From contig JAPMAC010000209.1 in NCBI GenBank assembly GCA_028671895.1, forward strand, positions 20,296,501 to 20,360,500: a stretch of DNA of 64,000 nt, in the 5' to 3' direction. Position numbers and translations under genes: made by a program. Positions within the stretch are counted from its first letter, which is position 1. Each line of letters opens with the position of its first letter. Below the pieces are notes generated by a model. It was not told the origin of the DNA. It ran no database searches and was given only the letters and a program-made list of their open reading frames with translations. Of this stretch, positions 11,701 to 20,558 are shown in pieces. Source of the stretch: Oenanthe sinensis (Eukaryota; Streptophyta; Magnoliopsida; Apiales; Apiaceae).

Positions 11701-13582
11701 CACAGACTTCAGCCATTGAGAGATAAAGTCAGAGCTAGAGCAACTTGTTATAGTGGTCCCCTCAGTATCAATTTCCTCATCCAATATCTCAGATGTAGAC
11801 ACTGGATGAGCAGGTGAATTTTCCCTAGGAGACAGTCTTTGAATGACTGGGGAGTTTCTAGGGGATGTCATTTGCATGGAGTGAAGGTCCCCCAGATTAC
11901 CAAATGTCTATGAAGACAGGGTCTCCAAAGGCTCATTAATGAGACCAATGGGTGAAGTAACTATGGCCCCCACAGAGTCTGAAGTGAAAACTTCTGGAGC
12001 CTCTGTAGTTGTAATGGTGTCATTAGGATATACCCCAGCATGTATTCCCTGACCATCTGGATGTGTGTCCTGGGTGGTAAGCAAAGTGTCATGCACTAAG
12101 TCACTTGAGATTGGTTCACCAGGAGGATTAGATTCCTGGTGATCAACATCCTTTTGTGTTTGGACAAAAACAATTAGTTGAGAAGAAATTTGAGGTGAGG
12201 AAGAGGTGTTTGTAGTAGAATTGAGTGTTGCAAATTCTTCCTGAGAAGATGGGGAAGTTTCAAGGGACATGTCTATGTCCTATTGTGTCTCTTTTTCAAC
12301 TATACTTCTTTCAGTGACAGAAGTGAGTTCATGTACTGGTGCAGACTCTGTACAAATTGGAGTGGGCTGACTCCCAAGTTCAATAGATGCACCTTATTGA
12401 GAAAGTGCACCTAGTAGTAGGTATAATCCATTTGTAACTTCTACACCTTGTTGGGAGGATGTAGAGTGGTCTAGTGGCCTCCTTGTTTATTTTTCTCATC
12501 TTGAGAGCTTCCATTGGTGATTCATCTGATTGAAAATTTTCTACACTCTCTACAACAGTGTCTAGCTTTTTCTTTTGAATAGGCTTCCTCCTTTTCTTCT
12601 TTTCAACCACACCCTGTTGAGAGGATGTGGAGATTGGGTCACTAATAACTAATGGATTTGAAAGAAAGGGCCTAGTTGAGTTAAGGGTTCTTGGGTTAGG
12701 TGCATTTGGTACCTCTGCAGCCTTGGAACCCTCTACTGGAAAGAATTAACCATATGTAGGTTACACTAGTGGGTACCCTCCAAATACACTCCTCATATGA
12801 GGTGTGATTTGAAGAGCTACATTCATTATGCTCCTTCTGTCCAATGTAGCAAAAATGATCTTTGACATGGACTTGGAGTAGCCAATTCTCTTTTTGTTCA
12901 TTCCAGGCATTTCAATCAAATAAGCATTTTTATAGTTAAGAATTGACTGAATAAGGCGAGTAAAGAAAATTTCATCACCTCTCTTGGGAATCCTGGTTAT
13001 GAGCTCCCCAAGAATGAGTCTGCCTACATTTAGCTTTTGGTTGTATGCCAAAGAGTAGGCAAGCTTTAGGGCAATCGAGATGATTTGGTCGAATCCTATC
13101 TTTATGCATGTGAAGACCCTCAGCAATGTGTCGAAGAGAAACGACCACTTTTTTCTAACAAACTTCTTGTTAAGCTTCCCCAACTTGATTTCATCAGAGT
13201 ACCTAATGAATTCCATGAATTCTGCCAGCTCTACTTCAATTGGTACCCTATCATGATTTGTTGTTGGAAGCCTTAAACTCGCATTTACATCATCTTCATC
13301 AAACGTGATGTTTTCTTGTTGGATTTTACAGGTGACAAGAATCTTGGAGCTTCCATTCTCTAAAGCAACCTCCTCCCAGTTAGCTGTGCTCTAGAACTGC
13401 TCAAGTATGTCCAGATATAGTGGTGGATTGCTCAACAGTGCTTCCTTTAGATATGATTCAATAAGGAACCTGGTGAAGCATTTGTATTGGGGCTTAGCAT
13501 ACGCGTCTCTAGAAATGGAAAGAAAGTTTGTTTCCGGGATGACATACACCTCAGCTGCAGGAATGGAAATAGAAGATGCCAT
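8770..13582 (-). pseudogene. Copia-1 env-like ORF, broken
   Basis: A coding remnant of about 4.8 kb downstream of pol and in the same sense. It starts at 13582 (MASSISIPAAEV, ATG in the favourable context TAATGGC). It continues through pieces at 13582-13391, 13216-12761, 12610-12380, 12270-11908, 11877-11422, 11226-10900, 10492-9998, 9985-9509 and 9375-9076. It ends with a polyglutamine tail (CAA repeats, 8800-8839) and a stop at 8770, some 25 bases before the polypurine tract. Frame changes and stops break it repeatedly. The N-terminal third is globular-looking, the middle is Ser/Thr-rich and low complexity, then come heptad-like helices (around 11226-10900) and a Lys/Glu-rich part (9985-9509). 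Sireviruses often carry an env-like ORF here, but I see no clear fusion peptide or transmembrane helix, so 'env-like' describes position only. Confidence 0.7.
11275..11400. repeat. Duplicated pol-end fragment joined to an inverted repeat inside the env-like ORF
   Basis: Bases 11275-11339 repeat 14483-14547, the last codons of Copia-1 RNase H, with two to three mismatches. Immediately beside it, 11342-11364 and 11378-11400 are inverted copies of each other (22 of 23 bases pair, 13-base loop). Together they interrupt the env-like reading frame. Confidence 0.8.
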
Positions 13583-13724
13583 TAGATTAGTGTGTAGAAA
13601 AAGAGAAGTGAAGAAACGAAGGTTTTAGTGAAAATAAGTGAAGAGTTTGAATGTAACTATTGAAAGCAAATAGTTCTTTGAGTTTGTGATTAAGTGTAGA
13701 AATGAAAAGTTAGATCTATTTTGA

Positions 13725-14055
13725 TATTTATATGTCTCAGACAACTCGACTAGAATTATAATCGATTTGAATGATCGAGAACTCAGAAAAAGAAATAAAG
13801 TTGCTTTAGTAGAGAACTGTCAGAATTTGATCGATAACACTTGTTTATATGTATGTTCGAGAAGTGTAACAATCGAGAACTCAATAAATTGAATTAAACC
13901 ATTCGAGAACTGGATCATTCGAGAACTCAATGCAATCGAGAACTCTAGTGATCGAGAAATCAAATACCACACTGATCGAGAACTCACTAATAATGATTCG
14001 AGAACTCTATTTAACACTAACCGAGAACTCAAGGATTTGTACCTAGTCGAGAAGT
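13725..14055 (-). promoter_or_regulatory. TCGAGAA array with TATA-like box before the env-like ORF of Copia-1
   Basis: Ten exact TCGAGAA cores on the plus strand between about 13773 and 14052, with variants such as CCGAGAA and TAGAGAA. Five are preceded by TT or AT, forming TTCGAGAA. In element sense a TATA box (TATAAATA, complement of 13725-13732) follows the array, and the env-like ATG lies 143 bases further on. The spacer lies between the pol stop (14469) and this ATG. Its function as a promoter is inferred from this layout. Confidence 0.6.
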
Positions 14056-14468
14056 CAGAAAAGAATAGAAACTTAACCACAAACTCCAGTTTTAAAAGAA
14101 AAGACTACATTATTTCCACTTCGAAAATAAAGTATGAGAAATTTATCAAGTACACATTTTTCAAACTAAGTTCAAATTGAATTAATTTAATCTGGAAAGA
14201 AAAATGCATTTTCTAAATTTTCCTCCAAATTTGAATATCACACTTGTTATGAGAAATTCAGGTATAATGATTCTTTTCAGGTTTTCTTAGAACATGCAAA
14301 TAGTTCCAAGATAGTAAATTTTGTTTAAAAAAATTTGTCAATGTGCAACAATATGACTGGTGTATATTTATAAATATACACCAGTTTAGTTTACTTAGAT
14401 AAGTCATTGAGAATTCATGTTTGTGAAGTAATTGTTGCAATAGTTGGTAAGATATATTTATGCAGCCA

Positions 14469-15678
14469 CTAGCCAGAAGAATTTAGCATTCCAATCTCAC
14501 TAACCAACCTGATAAAGGGGGCTTCATCTAGTGGTTTAATAAATATATCAGCCAACTATTTTTGTGTAGGAACATAGAATAATTCAATTACACCATTTTC
14601 TGCAGGTTCTCTTATGAAATGGTACCTTACATCAATGTGCTTTGTCTTTGAATGATTTACTGGATTTGCAACAATAGATATAGCACTAGTGTTATCACAC
14701 ATGATAGGAATTCTTTCCAACACTAGTCCATAGTCCCTCAACTGATTTCTTAACAAAAGAACTTGTGCACAACAACTTCCAGCAGCTATGTATTCAGTCT
14801 AAGCTGTGGAAGTTGAAACTGATTGTTGCTTCTTGCTATACCATGACACCAGTCTCTGTCCAAGGAATTGCCAACTTTCAGAGGTGCTCTTTCCATCAAC
14901 TCTGCACCCGCACCCAGCAAAATCAACATCAAAGTATCCAACAAGGTTGAATCATGTTTCCTTTGGATACCATAATCCCATCTGAGTAGTTCCTTTCAGA
15001 TATCTCAATATTCTTTTGACAACAATGATATGAGATTCCGTTGGATTGACCTAAAATCTTACACATAAACATATAGAGAACATAATGTCTGGCCTATAAG
15101 CTGTTAAATATAGTAGAGATCCAATCATTCCTCTATAAGTCTTCATGTCTACACTTTTTCCCTTCTTATCTTCATCCATCTTTATAGCTGTAGACATTGG
15201 ATTTTTTGCAGGTGAGCAATCTTGCATGTCAAACCTCTTCAGTAAGTCATTAATATACTTGATTTGACTTATGAAGATGCCATCTGTTCTTTGGCTTATC
15301 TGAAGACCTAGAAAGTAATTGAGCTCTCCCATCATGCTCATTTCATATTCAATTTGCATAAGCTTTGAGAATCTTTGACTCAACTTTTCATTTATAGAGT
15401 CAAAAATGATGTCATCCACATAAATTTGAACTAGAACGATGTCCTCACCATGCTTTTTGTAAAAGAGAGTTTTGTCAATTATACCTCTAGTGAATTGATT
15501 TTCACGTAGAAACTTTGACAATGTGTCATACCAAGCTCTTGGGGCTTGTTTGAGTCCATTCAATGCCTTGAGAAGTTTGTAAACAAAATTTGGAAATTTG
15601 GGATCTTCAAAGCCAGGTGGTTGTTGTACCTAAACCTCCTCTTCTAATTCACCATTTAGAAGTGCACTTTTGACATCC
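14469..15678 (-). pseudogene. Copia-1 RT C-terminal half and RNase H, broken
   Basis: Continues the Copia-1 pol gene interrupted by Copia-2. It contains the end of the RT palm with intact YVDDIIF (in the 15563-15051 piece), the GELNYFLGLQ and YRGMIGSLLYLT blocks of copia RT, then RNase H with VDGKSTS, an STA-TEY active-site block holding a stop, CDNTSAI and TKHIDVRYHFIRE. The end (DIF-KPLDEAPF-RLVSEIGMLN) stops at 14469. At least four in-frame stops are present, so no product is expected. Confidence 0.88.
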
Positions 15679-15683
15679 ATTAG

Positions 15684-17157
15684 TGAAAGGCATATGTCAA
15701 GGCCTATTTGTAATTAGTAGATGACAACTCAACTCATGTAAGAAATTAAAGTAAGTAATAAATTCTGAGGATGGAATCAAATCGAAGAATGTCAACTAGA
15801 CACAAAGAATCAACTTGTCAGAAGAATTATAATGAAGTTGCTACTCTACACCGGAAGAAGTTCATTTATATGTTCAAGCGTCGGAGAAAAATAGAGAAGC
15901 AGTTGTTCAGAAGATTCAGAAGATTCTAAGTGGCTACTACAGAAGATTCCAGAAGAAGAATGAAGACAGTGAAGTAGAAGAAGAACAGAAGACCACAACT
16001 TAATGTTAAAGATGAAGAATATTTATTATAGTATGACATAAATGAACCAGACAGTACATTTGTGTGTCAACTAAAATAATAAATATTCATCATCTAGCTC
16101 AAGTGGTTTTATGACAAAAGAGACAACGAAGACTGGAAGACTTCAAGACTGATAGCACGGTAATACAAGACGAAATAGTATTTTAATTCTACTATCAAAT
16201 GTTAATTGATTATTTAATTTATCTAATTAAATTAATTCAAGTTGAATTTAATTTAATTTGTAAATTAACTAATTAATTTAAGTAGAATTAATTTATTATA
16301 AAAGATATGACTTAATATGACTTTTAATATAATTCAAATGACTAATAAATAAGTCATACCGACTGTTTATTAATAAGTCATACCGAATTATATTAATAAA
16401 AGTCATACTGAAGCTGTTAAAGAAAAGTCATACCGGAGCAGCCGACTGATAAGTCATACCGAAGCTGTTAAAGAAAAGTCATACCGGAACAGCCGACTGA
16501 TAAGTCATACCGAGCTCAGTGGATAAGTCATACCGAGATTTCTGTGCTCAAAAGGTCATACTGAACCTATTTTATTTAATTAAAATAAGTCATACCGATT
16601 TATTTTAATTAGATAAAATCTGAATATGACTTTAAATAAGTCATACCGAGATTCAGTAAGTCATACCGACCATTCAGAAGTCATACCCAGTTTTTAAATG
16701 TCATACAAGGGTTAAAATAAGTCATACAGACTTATTTTCTTGAAATTAAGTCATACTGAAAAAGGTCATAGCAGCCTTTTTCATTCTCTATAAATATGAG
16801 ATCAGCTCTTCATTTTTCAGGAGTTCAGTTGTTAAGAGTTAGAAAAATCAGATCAAATTCAGTAATTTATCTGCATTGTAATATTCACAGATTTCTGTGC
16901 TGAGTTTGAATATAATTGATTAAACACGAACACTTCATGTCGAATTCGTTCTAGACTTTTTATCAATTATATAACAGTTTTCTAAATATTAATTTTGTAA
17001 TACTAATCAAGTTAAAATTATATCTTTCACTTGAACAGTATTTCATTCTAATTAATATTTCGCGAGTAATTAAAATAATATTTTTAATCCAAATTATTCC
17101 GCGATTAATTTTCAGATATTGTATTCAACCCCCCTTTTACAATATCAGGGACCAACA
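15684..17157 (+). repeat. 5' LTR of Copia-2
   Basis: 1474 bases, TGAAAGG to CCAACA. It contains the GTCATACCG array (16350-16766) and a TATA box, TATAAATA (16789-16796). It is about 99.7 percent identical to the 3' copy by eye. Confidence 0.96.
16350..16796 (+). promoter_or_regulatory. GTCATACCG array plus TATA box in the Copia-2 LTR
   Basis: Seventeen GTCATA units, ten of them exact GTCATACCG, almost all preceded by AA, spaced irregularly at about 15-40 bases over 420 bases. The array ends about 20 bases before CTATAAATA, so it occupies the promoter-proximal U3. Units next to the TATA box are the most decayed. The 3' LTR repeats the array 9530 bases downstream, with eleven exact units. The binding factor is unknown. 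Confidence 0.75.
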
Positions 17158-17159
17158 AT

Positions 17160-17171
17160 TGGCATCAGAGC
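17160..17171 (+). other. Primer-binding site of Copia-2
   Basis: TGGCATCAGAGC, two bases after the 5' LTR, resembles the usual initiator-tRNA-Met primer site (TGGTATCAGAGC) with one change. Confidence 0.85.
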
Positions 17172-17363
17172 TGGTTGATATTTTTCATATCAAATCCAAA
17201 TCAAATTCCGCGAACTCATACAGATCTCAAAAATTATTTTAAATTCGAAATAATTTTTTATTCGAAATAATTTTTTTCTGAAAAATTATTTTTGATCAAA
17301 AATTATTTTAAGTCAAAAAATAAAATATTTTTTGAAACAATTAATTTTTAATCTTATTTAAAG

Positions 17364-19409
17364 ATGAGTACTCAAAGAGTTAGTAGCATTAAAATTCCAC
17401 AATTTGATAAAGACAATTATAATCTGTGGAAAAGAAAGATGACCTTGTTTCTTCGAGCTGCAAATCCCAAGTACAAGGATATTTTAAAAACTGGTGTTGC
17501 TGTTCCAATAAATATCTTTCCTGAGCATATGGAAGATGGTATACTCATTCCGCACAGACAATTTGAAAAAGATATTTCTAAGTACACTGAGACAGAAAAG
17601 GAACTGGATACATTGGACACCAGCCTGCAGTTAATTTTAGTGGAATCTCTTGATCCCGGAATGTACAATCATGTTGTTAATTGTAAAAATGTCAAACACA
17701 TCTGGGAAACGATAGAGATACTAAATGAAGGAACAGAAGAAGTAAGGGAGAACAGATTGGAAATCTTAACGTCTCAATATGAGCATTTTAGATCAAATCC
17801 TGGAGAAGGTATCTCTGAAGTTTTTGAGAGATACAACAAGCTGATAAATGATCTAAATCTCAATGGCAAACAATATACGAAGAAGGAGATCAATAGGAAG
17901 TTTTTGCTGACAATGCCAGTACACCTAGAGCATAGGATAACAGCCATCAGAGAGTCAAGGGACATGAATGAAATTTCTTTGGAAAGACTTTATGGCATTC
18001 TGAAGACGTATGAGCTAGAGCAGATTCAACAGAATGAAATATATGGTACAGGCAAGGTGGTCAGCAAGTCTACAGCTCTTGTAGCAGAAGAACCAGAGTA
18101 CAGAAAAGCTAAGACTGAATCTTCTTCAGTCAACATCATTGATCAGGGTATTGTTGCAGAAGTTGGTGCAACTCTAGTGAATTCAACTGATAGTGAATTT
18201 TACTCAATGGAAGAACTCGATCAACTTGAGGATGACTCTCTGGCTCTAATTGCTAGAAAATTTGGAAATACAAGATTCAGGAGGAACCCTAGTTTCAAAT
18301 TCAAGCCTATGGCAAAAAGATTTCAGACAGGTGGTTCTTCTAGCACATCCAACACTAAAGGTGGATACAAGACAGGGATGGTAGACAGAAGCAAGATCCG
18401 TTGCTTCAACTACAATGAAATGGGACACTTTGCAACTGATTGTAGAAAGCCCAAGCAGGAAAGAAAGAAGGATTCATATGACGAGCTCAAACAGAAATAT
18501 GACGCTCTACTGAAGAAGCATCAGGGAAAATCATACTTAGCAGCAGGAAAAAATTGGGATGATTCCGACAATGATGAAGAAGATCAAATGGGAAATCTTG
18601 CTCTAATGGCCTCTTCTTCTGAAGGATCACAATCTCCACCTCGACAAGAAATTGAGGTAAACCCTAGCTGTCCTAAGATGTTTAAATTGATAGGTGAGAA
18701 TTTAACTGATGCTAGAGATCGAATAAAAGTCTTAATTCTCGAAAACAAAGTTTTATCAGAGAAGAATTATGAATTGAAAAAGCTGAAACTTATTAATGTT
18801 AAATTAACTGAAGATGTTGCATTTCAAGTTAATAGAGTCAACTGCTATGTTGAAATTGAAGCTTTTTTGAAAGATAAAATTGAAAAAGAAAAGGTCAGGT
18901 GTCAAGCCTATAGAACTGCTTCATTTGTTATGAAAGATCTAGTTGACCAACAAGAGATCAATCGGAAAGTTGGAATAGGTTTTGAATATAATGAATCAGT
19001 AGGAAAGCTTAGTAACATCACCCCTTTTAAAAAGATTGCTATAGAGAGGGGTATTCCACATGTTATTAAGGACACCAAGAAACCTCTTTTCATAACTCCT
19101 ATTGCAGAACCAGTTCTTGATAGTTGTGTAATAGTGGATTATGAAATTAAATGTGAAGACCTTGAAGAGAAGAAAAGAGAAGAACAGACTAGGGACATAA
19201 AAGGAATAAATGTCCAGAAAGCTAAATATGTACCTAAAAGACCAATCGAAAATGTGAACTCTGCTAGTTCATCCACTCCTGGTTTAGGTGCTAAGAACTT
19301 AAAGAATAATTTGAACAAACCTAACAATAAGTTTGTTAGAAGTAGGGATAGTAACAACAGATTCCATTCTACTGAAAACTTTAAATCTGCTGAAAAAGTT
19401 AAAGTATAA
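17364..19409 (+). CDS. Copia-2 Gag (nucleocapsid-type, UBN2-like), 681 residues
   Basis: Structural protein that packages the element RNA. The N-terminus (SSIKIPQFDKDNYNLWKRKM) and the block with HIWETIEIL and VRENRLEIL are typical copia Gag of the UBN2/DUF4219 type. A zinc-knuckle region around residues 350-363 reads CFNYNEMGHFATDC: the second Cys of the CCHC finger is Tyr, which should weaken zinc and RNA binding. The C-terminal 300 residues are charged and partly coiled-coil-like. The frame ends at a TAA (19407-19409), with coding-like sequence continuing in the same frame. The start is the first ATG after the primer site and matches the Copia-1 Gag start. Confidence 0.88.
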   Translation: MSTQRVSSIKIPQFDKDNYNLWKRKMTLFLRAANPKYKDILKTGVAVPINIFPEHMEDGILIPHRQFEKDISKYTETEKELDTLDTSLQLILVESLDPGMYNHVVNCKNVKHIWETIEILNEGTEEVRENRLEILTSQYEHFRSNPGEGISEVFERYNKLINDLNLNGKQYTKKEINRKFLLTMPVHLEHRITAIRESRDMNEISLERLYGILKTYELEQIQQNEIYGTGKVVSKSTALVAEEPEYRKAKTESSSVNIIDQGIVAEVGATLVNSTDSEFYSMEELDQLEDDSLALIARKFGNTRFRRNPSFKFKPMAKRFQTGGSSSTSNTKGGYKTGMVDRSKIRCFNYNEMGHFATDCRKPKQERKKDSYDELKQKYDALLKKHQGKSYLAAGKNWDDSDNDEEDQMGNLALMASSSEGSQSPPRQEIEVNPSCPKMFKLIGENLTDARDRIKVLILENKVLSEKNYELKKLKLINVKLTEDVAFQVNRVNCYVEIEAFLKDKIEKEKVRCQAYRTASFVMKDLVDQQEINRKVGIGFEYNESVGKLSNITPFKKIAIERGIPHVIKDTKKPLFITPIAEPVLDSCVIVDYEIKCEDLEEKKREEQTRDIKGINVQKAKYVPKRPIENVNSASSSTPGLGAKNLKNNLNKPNNKFVRSRDSNNRFHSTENFKSAEKVKV

Positions 19410-19805
19410 ATTGTTAAAACTCCTACTGCTGTGAATAACATGCCTGCTATTGATGTATACCATAAACCTTGTGGTATGTTAAATTGTATGTTATGTGCTT
19501 TTAATGCTATGACTGCTTATTTCAAACGCATGACTGCTAATAAAAAGAACATGACACCGAGACAATACATCAATAATAAATTTGCTAAATCCAAGACTGC
19601 TATTCCTTCACCTGTCAAGAAGGAAAAATATATTCCTAAGTCTAAACAAAAAATTGTTAAGACTATTTATAGGAAAGTAAGTACAGTCAAGGAGGATGCG
19701 GCTGTTGTTCGAAAAGGATCTGTTGTCAAAGCTGACAAAGGTCAATTCTTTAAGTATGCCGGGCCCAATCAATTTTGGGCTCCGAAGATAATCTAATCCG
19801 TTTGA
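19410..19805 (+). pseudogene. Copia-2 Gag-Pol linker, same frame, bounded by stops
   Basis: In frame with gag and pol, about 130 codons between the TAA at 19407 and a TAA (19794-19796) and TGA (19803-19805). It is Lys-rich and contains YHKPCG...NCMLCAFNAM, a possible second Cys/His finger as in other Sirevirus Gags, and GPNQFWAPK shortly before protease, a block usual at this position. It is therefore part of the ancestral polyprotein now isolated by stops. Whether the stops are read through or are mutations cannot be told. Confidence 0.65.
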
Positions 19806-20558
19806 TATGTGCAGGGAGTTAAACAGGAAAACCGGGTTGTTTGGATCATAGACAGCGGATCGTCAAGGCATATGACCGGAGATAGAGCCCTGCTATCAGA
19901 CGTGGTTGAAAGAGCTGGCCCAATCGTCACCTTTGGAGATAACAGCAAAGGAATGACTACGGAATATGGCAAGTTAAATACTGGAAATGTTATCATTGAA
20001 AACGTCTCTTTGGTGGAAGGACTTAAGCACAATCTACTCAGCGTCAGTCAATTCTGTGATAAAGGTTACAAAGTGAACTTTATCAAGGAGAAGTGCTTAA
20101 TAGCTCATTCTAAAGAAGACAGACTAGCCTTGCGTGGAGTAAGGAAAGGAAACTTGTACGTAGCTGATTTCAACTCGGGAACTGAAGCTGAAGCAAACTG
20201 TTTTTATTCAAAAGCTTCATCAGAAGAAAGTTGGCTATGGCACAAGAAACTCTCACACCTGAATTTCAAAACAATGAACTCTCTAGTCAAGAGGGATTTG
20301 GTGAGAGGACTGCCTCCGATGGAATTTACACAAGAAGGATTGTGTGAGGCATGTCAGAAAGGGAAGTCAAAAAGAGCAACTCACAAAGGCACAGACACTA
20401 CATATATTATTGAACCACTGCAGCTGCTTCATATGGATTTATTTGGTCCAGTAAATATTCTGTCTATGTCAAGGAAGAGATATGCCTTAGTGATTGTAGA
20501 TGACTTCACAAAGTACACGTGGGTTTTATTCTTGAACTCTAAGGATGAAACTCCATAG
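19806..20558 (+). CDS. Copia-2 protease, GAG-pre-integrase and integrase N-terminal part
   Basis: Aspartic protease with active-site DSGSSRHMTGD, followed by the GAG-pre-integrase domain (WLWHKKLSHLNF...GLCEACQKGKSKRATH, an HHCC zinc site), then the integrase core start with LLHMDLFGPV (first catalytic Asp) and VIVDDFTKYTWV. The frame stops at TAG (20556-20558), with coding sequence resuming directly in the same frame, so this is a single in-frame nonsense codon inside the integrase core. Confidence 0.9.
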   Translation, partial: YVQGVKQENRVVWIIDSGSSRHMTGDRALLSDVVERAGPIVTFGDNSKGMTTEYGKLNTGNVIIENVSLVEGLKHNLLSVSQFCDKGYKVNFIKEKCLIAHSKEDRLALRGVRKGNLYVADFNSGTEAEANCFYSKASSEESWLWHKKLSHLNFKTMNSLVKRDLVRGLPPMEFTQEGLCEACQKGKSKRATHKGTDTTYIIEPLQLLHMDLFGPVNILSMSRKRYALVIVDDFTKYTWVLFLNSKDETP

